Part shown: positions 17,764 through 26,156 of the stretch, piece by piece
How the letters are laid out: each line of letters starts with the position of its first letter
How positions within the stretch are numbered: position 1 is the first letter of the stretch
Source of the DNA: Ruminobacter sp.
GTDB lineage: Bacteria > Pseudomonadota > Gammaproteobacteria > Enterobacterales > Succinivibrionaceae
Assembly: GCA_017940385.1 (NCBI GenBank)
Contig: JAGAYS010000038.1
Span: forward strand, 1-64,000
Direction: 5' to 3'
DNA length: 64,000 bases
Translations under genes and position numbers: made by a program
The notes under the pieces: model-generated
The model's input: the letters and a program-made list of their open reading frames with translations, nothing else
The model's database searches: none
Told to the model about the DNA's origin: nothing

Positions 17764-19335
17764 TCAGATTTGTTGTGACGGCCTGTTGGAAATAAGATTC
17801 CGGTATCTTATTTTGGCAATCACCGCTCTAAGAAGAGACAGTCCGATGTACAGGTAAACAAATGTCAGCCCGAATATTGAAAAAGGAGTCTGTCCGAATG
17901 TCGGTCTGAACTCTGCACGCAGTGTGGCAGTAATGTTTGCGGGAATGCTTCCCACAACTTCACCTGTATGATCAATTACGGCGGTAATGCCGTTATTGGT
18001 CGACCTCAGAACCGGTTTTCCGAATTCTTTTGCTCTGAGCCTTGCTATATAGAGATGCTGCATTGGAGCGTTGGTGTAATTGAACCAGCCGTCGTTACTT
18101 ACGGTTACGATAAGATTGGTTCCCGGCTTAACCTGATCGCGCAGTTCATTGTTGAAGACCATTTCATAGCAGATGGCTGATGCCACGTTAAGATCCTGAA
18201 CGACAATGTTTGTCTGCTCTCTTTCTCCCCTGGAGAAGGAACTCATCGGCATGTTGAAGATGGGACCGAGCTTTCTGAGTAACCATTCAAAAGGAACAAA
18301 CTCGCCGACAGGCACCAGATGACGCTTGTAGTATCTGTTTCCGTGACCGAAGGTGTAGTGTATTTCCTTGTCCCTGTCTATAACTCCGATGCCCAGCATG
18401 CTGTTGTAGAATTTTTTCTCGGATTCGTCATAATACTGAATGCCGGTGATCAGTCCGAGATTGTTGTACTTGGCCTCATAATCCAGCATGCTCAGCACCT
18501 TAAGCTTTTCCATGTTGTTTTCAAGATCCGGAATTGCCGATTCAGGCCATACCATGATTTCGGCATCAAGATTCTCACGCATTTCGTGAATGTATATTTC
18601 CATCTCGTCCCAAATCGTGTCCTGATTCCAGTGAACGGAGGTGCTGATGTTTCCCTGAACGAGAGCTGCCTTTACCGGATTGCCGACCCTGATGTATTCA
18701 TAGTTCTGCATTGTCAGGGCGATGATTATGAGAAACGTCGGGATTACGGCGTGAACGGCCTGCTTTCTGCGGCATGCATATACGAACCCCATGGCGATTA
18801 TAATCATGACAAGCGTCATGCCCTGGACTCCAATTATCGGAGCGTAGGCACTGATGAATGAGTCAACCTGAGTGTATCCGAGAAGATCCCAGCCGAAGCC
18901 AGTGAAAAGGCGACTGTTAATCAGTTCTGCAAGTACCAGAAATGACGGAAATAACACCAGATTGCGCACTGTCGGAAGCTTTGAGCACAGTTTGTGGGCG
19001 GAATAGCCGGCAAGGGCCGGAAAAAGTGACAGATAGGCGCAGAACAGTACCAGCACGCCTAGAGACAGCGAATAGCTCATCTCACCGAATCCGGTCATTA
19101 CAGATGTCAGCCATGACAGGGTACACAGATGCATGGCAAAAAAGAACAGCCACGTGGTGAATGCCGAATGCTTCGGTTTTGAGTTTCTGGAGTAGGTGAG
19201 ACAGAAAATAAAAAGACCGATGAGGGAGGCATACCACATGTCTGCCGGTGCAAATCCCAAAGAGGTGATTATGCCCGCCAGAATGCTGAAAATACATCCG
19301 AAAAGAAGTTTATGTCGTAGGCTGATATGAAACAT
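17764..19335 (-). CDS. lnt: Apolipoprotein N-acyltransferase
   Basis: A 523-residue inner-membrane enzyme that adds the third acyl chain to lipoproteins. About six to seven N-terminal membrane helices are followed by a periplasmic nitrilase-type domain with the catalytic triad visible as Glu in WPESAIP, Lys in RYYKRHLVPVGEF and Cys in SAICYEMVF, plus a C-terminal helix. The length is normal. In E. coli lnt directly follows ybeX (corC). Here the genes stay in order, but an opposite-strand hypothetical gene (19623-20453) and a terminator separate them, so lnt needs its own promoter in 19336-19622, which I could not pin down. Confidence 0.96.
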   Translation of the reverse strand: MFHISLRHKLLFGCIFSILAGIITSLGFAPADMWYASLIGLFIFCLTYSRNSKPKHSAFTTWLFFFAMHLCTLSWLTSVMTGFGEMSYSLSLGVLVLFCAYLSLFPALAGYSAHKLCSKLPTVRNLVLFPSFLVLAELINSRLFTGFGWDLLGYTQVDSFISAYAPIIGVQGMTLVMIIIAMGFVYACRRKQAVHAVIPTFLIIIALTMQNYEYIRVGNPVKAALVQGNISTSVHWNQDTIWDEMEIYIHEMRENLDAEIMVWPESAIPDLENNMEKLKVLSMLDYEAKYNNLGLITGIQYYDESEKKFYNSMLGIGVIDRDKEIHYTFGHGNRYYKRHLVPVGEFVPFEWLLRKLGPIFNMPMSSFSRGEREQTNIVVQDLNVASAICYEMVFNNELRDQVKPGTNLIVTVSNDGWFNYTNAPMQHLYIARLRAKEFGKPVLRSTNNGITAVIDHTGEVVGSIPANITATLRAEFRPTFGQTPFSIFGLTFVYLYIGLSLLRAVIAKIRYRNLISNRPSQQI

Positions 19336-19622
19336 GTTTTAACGTAAAAAATCCCGGGTTTATGCATAACAAAATCTGCGGGTATTATATACTTAAAAGC
19401 GAAAATCATAGATATGAATTATTACGAAAGATGAAATTTTTTTTAGAAGCATGTGTGTACCTGCTGTGCACGGAAACGTTGTGTTCTCAGTTTTCTGCGG
19501 ATAAATTCTCTATGCATATTGATGTGTTTTGAATTATCATACGTATGGTATAAAGTGTTGCTTATTTTCAGTAAAGTATGCACTGATTATCAATATTAAT
19601 TGTTTTTCTGTTTTAGCTTGGT

Positions 19623-20453
19623 ATGTGGGTGATGAGAAGGAATTTATTAAGAATTGTTTTATGTGCGCTAGGTTGCACGGCATTGTTCATTTTTATGGTT
19701 TCACCTCAGCATCAGCGATTTATCAAGGTAGTTACCGGAATCACCCCATCTGGGTTTTCTGATGGAATCGGCACGGTTGTCTCTAAGTCAAAAGATTGTA
19801 ACATAGGTGTTAAGTCAGTAACCGCAGACGGTAAAGAGCTGATGCTAGAACTTGATGATGAAGACTGTTCATCAGTAATTAATGATAAGGTTGAGTTCAT
19901 ATATGAGTCGGATAATCCGCAGTGCGGATATCTGAACGAATTACCGACACATATCCGTTTATTCTTTTGCTTGTCGGTGTATATGTGGATAATTGTTTTG
20001 AGTAATATTTTTCTGAGAGGTGGCTTTAGGGTCGCATTGCAGCTTCTGACAGCAGTAGCCTTATTGCTTTTTTATTTTTCGTTTTCATCTCAGTATCCGC
20101 GATTTGTCAAAGGAGGAACGGGGGTAACGTTGTCAGGTTTTTCCGATTTAACCGGTACTGTTGTGTTTAAACTTCAAAAAGAAAACAATATCTGCTACCT
20201 CGAGGTAAAGTCGGTAACTCAAACCGGTAAAGAACAGATAACTGAAATTAATGACGAATCCTGTTCTGTCGAAATTTATGATGAGGTTAAGTTTATATAC
20301 AAGTTAGATAATCCGCAACACGGATATCTTGCAGAACTGTCGCCAAGTCAAATCAAAGCCATTAAGAGTGCAGCGTTTGAGGGAATATTCCTACTGTTGC
20401 TGGTTTTCTTTCTGCACATGAAATACAAAAAAAAGAGAATTACAAATAAATAA
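19623..20453 (+). CDS. Hypothetical membrane protein with an internal duplication
   Basis: A 276-residue protein that I do not recognise. It consists of two homologous halves, each a membrane segment followed by a roughly 75-residue soluble domain. The domains align clearly: TGITPSGFSDGIGTVV with TGVTLSGFSDLTGTVV, VKSVTADGKE with VKSVTQTGKE, and FIYESDNPQCGYLNEL with FIYKLDNPQHGYLAEL. A last helix and a basic tail (KYKKKR) end it. The soluble parts may be small beta domains. The start could be ATG 19623 or 19632; neither has a clear ribosome site. The gene is on the opposite strand inside the conserved lnt-corC cluster and is richer in A+T and in rarer codons than its neighbours, consistent with acquisition. 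Confidence 0.65.
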   Translation: MWVMRRNLLRIVLCALGCTALFIFMVSPQHQRFIKVVTGITPSGFSDGIGTVVSKSKDCNIGVKSVTADGKELMLELDDEDCSSVINDKVEFIYESDNPQCGYLNELPTHIRLFFCLSVYMWIIVLSNIFLRGGFRVALQLLTAVALLLFYFSFSSQYPRFVKGGTGVTLSGFSDLTGTVVFKLQKENNICYLEVKSVTQTGKEQITEINDESCSVEIYDEVKFIYKLDNPQHGYLAELSPSQIKAIKSAAFEGIFLLLLVFFLHMKYKKKRITNK

Positions 20454-20510
20454 CGGATCGTAAATGTGTTAGAGAAAAATATCATGATCCGATAGAGTTA
20501 AATTCACGGT

Positions 20511-20552
20511 CCCCAAAAAAACGTGACTCCCTCGAAAAGGACAGTCACGTTT
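20511..20552 (-). terminator. Terminator of the miaB-phoH-ybeY-corC operon
   Basis: Arms AAACGTGACT and AGTCACGTTT (20518-20527 and 20543-20552). Read on the minus strand the stem is followed by a run of seven T. Confidence 0.8.
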
Positions 20553-20581
20553 GTTTACTGAATCATTACCGTTTCTGTGCG

Positions 20582-21457
20582 TTACTCATCTTCCTCCTTT
20601 GGAAGAATGGTGAGCTGCAGCAGACTGGTTGAATGCTTTACGGTTGACAGAATTTTGAATTCGAGATTATCGATACGGGTGGTTTCGCCTTTTACCGGCA
20701 GATGACCGATGGCATGCATTACCATACCTCCGATTGTGTCATACTCGTCGTCAGTGTACTCAGTCCCGAATTTTGCGTTGAAGTCCTCGATGGAAGTCAG
20801 ACTTGCTATGTGGTAGGTGTTTTCGTTAACCTGAATGATCTGTTCCTGTGAATCGTCATCATTGTCATATTCATCCTCAATTTCACCTACAATGAGTTCG
20901 AGAATGTCTTCAATGGTTACAAGCCCCGATACTCCGCCGTACTCATCGACCACTATCGCCATGTGGTAACGGCACTGCTGGAACTCCTTGAGCAGTCGGT
21001 CAACGTGCTTGCTTTCCGGAACAACCACGGCAGGGCGGATAATATCCTTGAGCTTTGCGCCTGTGTCCTTATTGACGATAAACTTCAGCAGATCCTTTGC
21101 AAGAAGAATGCCTTCGATGTGATCCTTGTCTTCGTGAATGACGGGGTATCTGGAGTGACCGGAATTGATGATTTCGGCAGCGGCCCTGTCAATGGAATAT
21201 TCGGCACTGATGGTTACCATCTGAGATCTTGGAATCATGATGTCCCTAACGCGGAGTTCTGAGATTTCAAATACGCCCTTGAGCATATCCTCCGTATCTT
21301 CATCAATGATTTCGCGTTCTCCGGCATCAGTGATGATTTCTGCCAGATCTTCCTTGTCAGCAGGATCACCCTTGATGATGTGTCCTATGCGGTTGATCCA
21401 GTTTTCTGGTTTGTGATGACTGTTTTTCGAATGCGGATAGCTATCGTCGCTACTCAT
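20582..21457 (-). CDS. corC: CorC/YbeX, CBS-domain Mg/Co-efflux-associated protein
   Basis: A 291-residue soluble protein of the HlyC/CorC family without the membrane DUF21 domain. It has a CBS pair ([32 protein letters not shown], then [28 protein letters not shown]) and a C-terminal CorC-HlyC FAD-like domain (about residues 205-285). E. coli CorC is linked to magnesium and cobalt efflux and, with YbeY and YbeZ, to ribosome-associated functions. It is the last gene of the minus-strand group and lies 203 bp after ybeY, a larger gap than usual. Confidence 0.93.
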   Translation of the reverse strand: MSSDDSYPHSKNSHHKPENWINRIGHIIKGDPADKEDLAEIITDAGEREIIDEDTEDMLKGVFEISELRVRDIMIPRSQMVTISAEYSIDRAAAEIINSGHSRYPVIHEDKDHIEGILLAKDLLKFIVNKDTGAKLKDIIRPAVVVPESKHVDRLLKEFQQCRYHMAIVVDEYGGVSGLVTIEDILELIVGEIEDEYDNDDDSQEQIIQVNENTYHIASLTSIEDFNAKFGTEYTDDEYDTIGGMVMHAIGHLPVKGETTRIDNLEFKILSTVKHSTSLLQLTILPKEEDE

Positions 21458-21660
21458 ATAAGCAAATATCGGTTAAACCGCTCCCTGTGTAGTTAAATAA
21501 AAGTCAGACAGCATTATATAACAGCCCCGATACTGTTATGGTTACTTTTTTCAAAAGTTTTGACTGAAGGTGTATATTTCCTGAGACCTGTCACCGCGTT
21601 CTGAATATTTGGGGACTGTTCTGTCATGAACGGGGCGGAGAATCCGCCCCGGGGGATGAA

Positions 21661-22329
21661 TCAGTATTCGTCATCCCTGTACGGATCGTCAAAACCCAGA
21701 GATGTCATGATTTCCGTCTCATGACCTTCCATTTCCTCTGCTTCCTCGTCGTCAATGTGGTCAAAACCGAGAAGATGCAGGCATCCGTGAACAATCATGT
21801 GGGCCCAGTGGGCTTCCAGCGGCTTGTTCTGTTCCTTCGCCTCGCGTTCCACAACGTCTCTGCAGATGACCAGATCTCCGATGTACAGACCATCAAAAGG
21901 ATTCTGTTCGTCATCTTCAGAGAGTTCTTCGGCACCGTCAAGCTCGTCCCTGTCGATTTCGGCGGTATATTCTTCCTCTTCTGTTCCGTTTACGGATTCG
22001 GCATTTTCGGCGCCGGCATCATCGTATCCTTCTTCGTCTTCCTCATCATAGAAGAACACGTCATCATCTTCGGTTGCAGGGAATGAAAGCACGTTGGTAG
22101 GACGATCCTTTCCGCGGTATTCGAGGTTAAGTTCATGGCTTTCCTCAGGTTCAACGATGCGGATGGTTATTTCGGCTTCAGGTCTGAATCCTGTTATTGC
22201 CGCCGTGGCATACTTCAGCATGTTTTCAATTGAAGGAAGGCCGGCACGATCCTTTACGGCATACTGCAGATCTATGGCTACCGGGCCTTCGATGTATTCT
22301 TCGTCATTGCTGTTGATTTCGTCTGACAT
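21661..22329 (-). CDS. ybeY: Endoribonuclease/rRNA maturation factor YbeY with an acidic insertion
   Basis: A 222-residue metalloprotein; E. coli YbeY is about 155 residues. The zinc motif [11 protein letters not shown] (His181, His185, His191) is intact, as is the upstream RPTNVLSFP block. YbeY acts in 16S rRNA 3'-end processing and ribosome quality control. The extra length is mainly an insertion at residues about 87-145, between LSFPAT and YIGDLVI, where the E. coli protein has roughly a dozen residues. The insert is very rich in Asp and Glu with almost no hydrophobic residues, so it is probably disordered. The gene starts 22 bp after phoH stops. Confidence 0.92.
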   Translation of the reverse strand: MSDEINSNDEEYIEGPVAIDLQYAVKDRAGLPSIENMLKYATAAITGFRPEAEITIRIVEPEESHELNLEYRGKDRPTNVLSFPATEDDDVFFYDEEDEEGYDDAGAENAESVNGTEEEEYTAEIDRDELDGAEELSEDDEQNPFDGLYIGDLVICRDVVEREAKEQNKPLEAHWAHMIVHGCLHLLGFDHIDDEEAEEMEGHETEIMTSLGFDDPYRDDEY

Positions 22330-22351
22330 GGCTTACTGCTCCGTAATAAGG

Positions 22352-23437
22352 TTAGTTGTCACTGCTTTCGTTCTTATGCCCGGCGTCGGATGAAACTTCC
22401 TTTCCGGTTTTCTGCATAAGGTCATATTTTTCATAGGCTCTTACTATCTTGGCGACAATCGGGTGTCTTACCACGTCGTTTGAGGTGAAGAAGTTGAAGC
22501 TGATTTCATCAACACCGCTTAAAACCTCAATGGCATGCTTGAGCCCTGATTTGACGTTGCGCGGCAGGTCAATCTGGGTGATGTCGCCGGTAATTACCGC
22601 TCTGGAGTTGAAGCCGATGCGGGTCAGGAACATCTTCATCTGTTCGATGGTGGTGTTCTGGCTTTCGTCCAGAATTATGAATGAGTCGTTTAGGGTACGG
22701 CCTCTCATGTAGGCGAGAGGCGCCACTTCAATAATCTGATGCTCCATGAGCTTTTCCACCTTTTCAAAACCTAGCATTTCAAAAAGGGCATCGTAAAGAG
22801 GTCTCAGATACGGATCTACCTTCTGATTGAGATCGCCGGGCAGAAAACCGAGCTTTTCACCTGCTTCCACGGCAGGTCTTGTCAGAAGAATGCGTCTTAC
22901 TTCCTGCTTCTCCAGGGCGTCGACGGCAGCCGCTACGGCAAGGTAGGTTTTGCCCGTGCCTGCAGGGCCGATGCCGAAGCTGATGTCATGGGAGAGAATG
23001 TTTGAGATGTAATCTGTCTGGTTGCCGGAACGCGGCTTCACTATGCCGCGCTTTGTTTTGATGGTGACGGCTTTCTGGTAGAGTTCGTTAAGTTCCTCGG
23101 AGATGGCTGTCTGGTTCTCCTCGCTGTCACTGTCTAGTATTCCGGTTTCGGAAATGGCCAGGTGAATCTCATCCGGAGTCAGATCGTGTACCTTTCTGCC
23201 CTTTATCGGAGCTGTTTCGATGTAAAGATCGTTTATGAGCTTCAGTGCGGCACCGGCTCTCTTCTCGCTGCCCGTGATGCTGAAATTCTCGTTTTTATAG
23301 CTGATTTGAACACCGAGACGGCGTTCGATGTGTTTCAGATTGTCGTCAAGCGGTCCGCACAGACTTGCAAGACGATCCCTGTTGACCGGTTCCAGAACGG
23401 TTTTCAGGGTAATCATGTTGTTTGATGGGGTTCTCAT
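22352..23437 (-). CDS. ybeZ: PhoH-family ATPase YbeZ
   Basis: A 361-residue cytoplasmic P-loop protein with Walker A GPAGTGKTYLA and Walker B FIILDESQN, typical of PhoH-like ATPases, after an N-terminal KH-like RNA-binding region (about residues 20-100). YbeZ is thought to work with YbeY in RNA processing. The ATG at 23437 is chosen; a TTG at 23458 inside the end of miaB is in frame but would only add seven residues. It sits between miaB (10 bp before) and ybeY (22 bp after), the order found in E. coli. Confidence 0.94.
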   Translation of the reverse strand: MRTPSNNMITLKTVLEPVNRDRLASLCGPLDDNLKHIERRLGVQISYKNENFSITGSEKRAGAALKLINDLYIETAPIKGRKVHDLTPDEIHLAISETGILDSDSEENQTAISEELNELYQKAVTIKTKRGIVKPRSGNQTDYISNILSHDISFGIGPAGTGKTYLAVAAAVDALEKQEVRRILLTRPAVEAGEKLGFLPGDLNQKVDPYLRPLYDALFEMLGFEKVEKLMEHQIIEVAPLAYMRGRTLNDSFIILDESQNTTIEQMKMFLTRIGFNSRAVITGDITQIDLPRNVKSGLKHAIEVLSGVDEISFNFFTSNDVVRHPIVAKIVRAYEKYDLMQKTGKEVSSDAGHKNESSDN

Positions 23438-23447
23438 GCTCTGCCTG

Positions 23448-24773
23448 CTATTCTTCAATTAGTTCACCGCGAAGGGTGTGAGTGAGCACGTCAGTAATTC
23501 TGACATGTACGAAACTGCCGATAAGCTCAGGACTGCCTTTGAAGTTTACCGTACGGTTGTTATCGGTTCTGCCGCTCAGTTCTTCGCTGTCGCGGACAGA
23601 CAGTCCGTCAACCAGTACTTTCTGAACGGATCCAAGCATTTCACGGCTGTACTGCTGTGCCTGATTGTTTATGGCGGCCTGAAGACGATACAGTCTTTCC
23701 TTCTTTGTCATCAGAGGTGTCTTGTCCTCCATGAGCGCTGCAGGAGTGTTTGGTCTTGGGGAGTAGATGAAGCTGAAGCTCTGGTCAAACTTTACGGTCT
23801 GAATCAGATCCATTGTCTGTTCAAAGTCTTCGTCCGTTTCTCCCGGAAAACCAACGATGAAGTCCGTACTGATATAGATGTCAGGTCTTACGGCTCTCAG
23901 CCTGGTAACCACGTCAATGTATCTGTTTCTGTCGTACTTGCGGTTCATCGCCTTCAGAATTCTGTCGGAACCGTTCTGTACCGGCAGATGGATGGCATTG
24001 GCTATTTGCGGCAGATCGGCAAATGCCTGAATTATCTCGTCAGTGAAGTCGTGAGGGTTTGAGGTGGTGAATCTGATTCTTTCCACTCCGTCAATTCCGG
24101 CAACATGATACAGAAGTTCGGCAAAGGATACCTGATTGCCATCCTCGTCATGACCGCTGTATGAGTTAACGTTCTGGCCGATGAGATTGATTTCCTTTAC
24201 GCCCTGGGCGGTAAGAACCCTGATTTCGTCAAGAATGTCCTTCAGCTCACGGCTGAATTCCGCACCTCTTGTATAAGGAACCACGCAGTAGCTGCAGAAG
24301 TTTGAGCATCCTTCCATGATGGTGACGAATGCTGTGGCATGACCGCGTGATTTAGGATTTGGCAGAAAATCAAACTTTTCCACTTCAGGGAAGCTGACGT
24401 CAACAAGTCTTTCTCCGGTCTGAACAACCTTTGAGATCATGTCGGGAACGCGGTGAATGGTCTGCGGTCCGAATACCACGCTTACCATGGGTGCCCGCTT
24501 GAGCACGGCTTCACCTTCCTGTGAGGCTACGCAACCGCCGACACAAACCACGGCTCCTTCTTTGTACTGCTTTTTGTGCTGCCAGCTGAACAGCTGGTTG
24601 AACACCTTTTCCTGAGCCTTTTCTCGGATTGCACAGGTGACAAGGATAACAGCATCAGCATCGGTAATGTCTTCGGTCTGTTCGTATCCCGTGTTAATCA
24701 TTAGGTCAATGAGGCGTGATGAATCGTATTCGTTCATCTGACAGCCCCATGTCTGGATAAAAAATTTATTCAT
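23448..24773 (-). CDS. miaB: tRNA-2-methylthio-N6-dimethylallyladenosine synthase
   Basis: A 441-residue radical-SAM methylthiotransferase that converts i6A37 to ms2i6A37 in tRNAs reading UNN codons. The N-terminal UPF0004 domain holds the auxiliary cluster cysteines (WGCQMNEYDS, VTCAIREKA and VGGCVASQ). The radical SAM motif CSNFCSYCVVP follows, and a TRAM domain ends the protein. The length is normal. It heads the minus-strand operon. Between its start and the tRNA genes (24774-25109) there is an AT-rich 336-bp stretch, presumably with its promoter, in which I see no gene. Confidence 0.97.
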   Translation of the reverse strand: MNKFFIQTWGCQMNEYDSSRLIDLMINTGYEQTEDITDADAVILVTCAIREKAQEKVFNQLFSWQHKKQYKEGAVVCVGGCVASQEGEAVLKRAPMVSVVFGPQTIHRVPDMISKVVQTGERLVDVSFPEVEKFDFLPNPKSRGHATAFVTIMEGCSNFCSYCVVPYTRGAEFSRELKDILDEIRVLTAQGVKEINLIGQNVNSYSGHDEDGNQVSFAELLYHVAGIDGVERIRFTTSNPHDFTDEIIQAFADLPQIANAIHLPVQNGSDRILKAMNRKYDRNRYIDVVTRLRAVRPDIYISTDFIVGFPGETDEDFEQTMDLIQTVKFDQSFSFIYSPRPNTPAALMEDKTPLMTKKERLYRLQAAINNQAQQYSREMLGSVQKVLVDGLSVRDSEELSGRTDNNRTVNFKGSPELIGSFVHVRITDVLTHTLRGELIEE

Positions 24774-25109
24774 GTCTGTTCGGATATTAAAGAGTATTCT
24801 GTTAACTAAGGCCTTAAATAATCTGTTATGCGGGAAAAATTCCCGCTGTTATTCTGAGGGCGTATTCTATCATATTTATCCGTAAATCAATAATGTATCA
24901 GTTTACTAGGAATTAAAATAGTCTCCGGGCCCGGTCTTAGGCTGGGTATTAAGACTGTCCTGTCATTCGTACGAGGCTGAATGTGAATGAATCATGAAAA
25001 AAACGGAAAAGTTTCAGGAATTAAATCAAGAACGTAAAGAATATAGAGAATACAAACAGACAAACGGTCCTTAAGCTTTAGCTTTGAAATTAGAAGGAAT
25101 TTGAAAGGA

Positions 25110-25184
25110 TGGCTGGGGTACAAGGATTCGAACCTTGGGATGGCGGAATCAGAATCCGCTGCCTTACCACTTGGCGATACCCCA
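25110..25184 (-). tRNA. tRNA-Gln (anticodon CUG)
   Basis: A 75-nt tRNA including an encoded CCA. The anticodon stem-loop GCGGA-TTCTGAT-TCCGC gives anticodon CTG, the T arm reads GGTTCGAATCC, and the acceptor starts TGGGGTA as in other bacterial tRNA-Gln. It is last in the transcript of three tRNAs. Confidence 0.96.
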
Positions 25185-25208
25185 ACGTATACTTTTTCAG
25201 TTTTGTGG

Positions 25209-25283
25209 TGGCAGGGGTAGCTGGATTCGAACCAGCGCATACAGGGATCAAAACCCTGGGTCTTACCGCTTGACGATACCCCT
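25209..25283 (-). tRNA. tRNA-Gln (anticodon UUG)
   Basis: A 75-nt tRNA with encoded CCA. The anticodon arm CAGGG-TTTTGAT-CCCTG gives anticodon TTG, and the acceptor starts AGGGGTA. It lies 24 bp from the CUG isoacceptor. Confidence 0.96.
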
Positions 25284-25293
25284 ATCACTGATT

Positions 25294-25370
25294 TGGTGGC
25301 TATGACTAGATTTGAACTGGTGACCCCCGCATTATGAGTGCGATGCTCTAACCAACTGAGCTACATAGCC
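25294..25370 (-). tRNA. tRNA-Met (elongator, anticodon CAU)
   Basis: A 77-nt tRNA with encoded CCA, starting GGCTATGTAGCTCAG and with anticodon loop TCATAAT. It begins with a paired G as elongator tRNA-Met does and lacks the mismatched acceptor end of the initiator. It is first in the Met-Gln-Gln transcript, matching part of the E. coli metT array beside miaB. Confidence 0.94.
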
Positions 25371-25418
25371 ATGTAATCCTTTGCCGTGCCTGTCAGCACT
25401 TAACTAAAAAGTGGGTGC

Positions 25419-25447
25419 ATTATGCAAGTTTATTTTTCTTTCGTCAA
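25419..25447 (-). promoter_or_regulatory. Strong sigma70 promoter of the tRNA operon
   Basis: On the minus strand TTGACG (-35, 25447-25442) and CATAAT (-10, 25424-25419) are separated by exactly 17 bp. A GC-rich discriminator (GCACCC) follows, typical of stringently controlled stable-RNA promoters. Confidence 0.85.
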
Positions 25448-26156
25448 CACTTTTTAAATAATTTTTTTGGAAATTGGTCTGATTGGTTGTTTTTTGTTTG
25501 TTTTTTCATTATTTTCCGCTGTTTTGGCTAATAAACGGACATTTGATTCAAAAAGTCTGTTTATAACTAAAATTCAGTAAATGATTGTTTTTCGTCTAAT
25601 TGTGATAGAATGTGCGTGTTTAATTTGAAACGGCATTGTTCCGTTTCAGCGGAACCGGGATCGGATGATGTGTTCATTTACCGAACGCCACAGCCGCAGT
25701 AAGTTTTCGACGTACCCGCCGCAGGACTCCGCCAGTGAATTAATTTTTGTGTTTTTCTGAAAATTCAAAAGTTAATGCCCTGACGTCGTGTCACGGCTTA
25801 TGCGAATCCTACGGCTGTTGTCAGATTCGATCTCTGTCTGATACGGAGTTTCCGGTTTCCTCATGTCTGTGCCTTTTGCGGCAGCGGTCCGTATCTTCGG
25901 ACCCTAAAAGTCTGGCGGGCCTGTGGGGAAAAATCCCGGAATTTACCGGTTAAAGGAGCCGGTACGAAAGTCCGGAGCGGTCACGCATGATTTTACGGAA
26001 TGTCTTAGAATTGGCATTCATCCTTACGTCCGTTAAGGGGCACACCACAGGAATCTTCCTGGTAACTCCGGTGTGTGCTCCTGTCCTGTTTTTCCGTATC
26101 ACATTTCTTTCATTTTCGGTTCCGTATGGTTTATTGCTTGTATACAGAGGTCTATT
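25448..26156. other. Intergenic region between the tRNA promoter and pcnB
   Basis: About 700 bp without a convincing protein gene. The first 170 bp are AT-rich and probably hold the pcnB promoter (a weak TAGAAT near 25609). From 25640 the sequence becomes much richer in G+C and has several inverted repeats. The best is GGGGCACACC (26037-26046) with GGTGTGTGCTCC (26069-26080), enclosing CAGGAA/TTCCTG and followed by a GTTTTT run, which looks like an RNA terminator. A small RNA or a long structured pcnB leader is possible; I match no known RNA family. Confidence 0.4.

Noticed and set aside
18319..18861. 180-codon plus-strand frame inside lnt
   Set aside because: It is entirely antisense to the well-supported lnt gene and has no family resemblance. 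It is a shadow frame.
25747..25953. 68-codon frame upstream of pcnB
   Set aside because: Lies within the structured GC-rich region. Its composition does not look like a protein of this genome.
25950..25990. Resemblance of GAAAGTCCGGAGC to the RNase P RNA core
   Set aside because: The rest of the RNase P RNA conserved core is not found around it, so the match is probably accidental.
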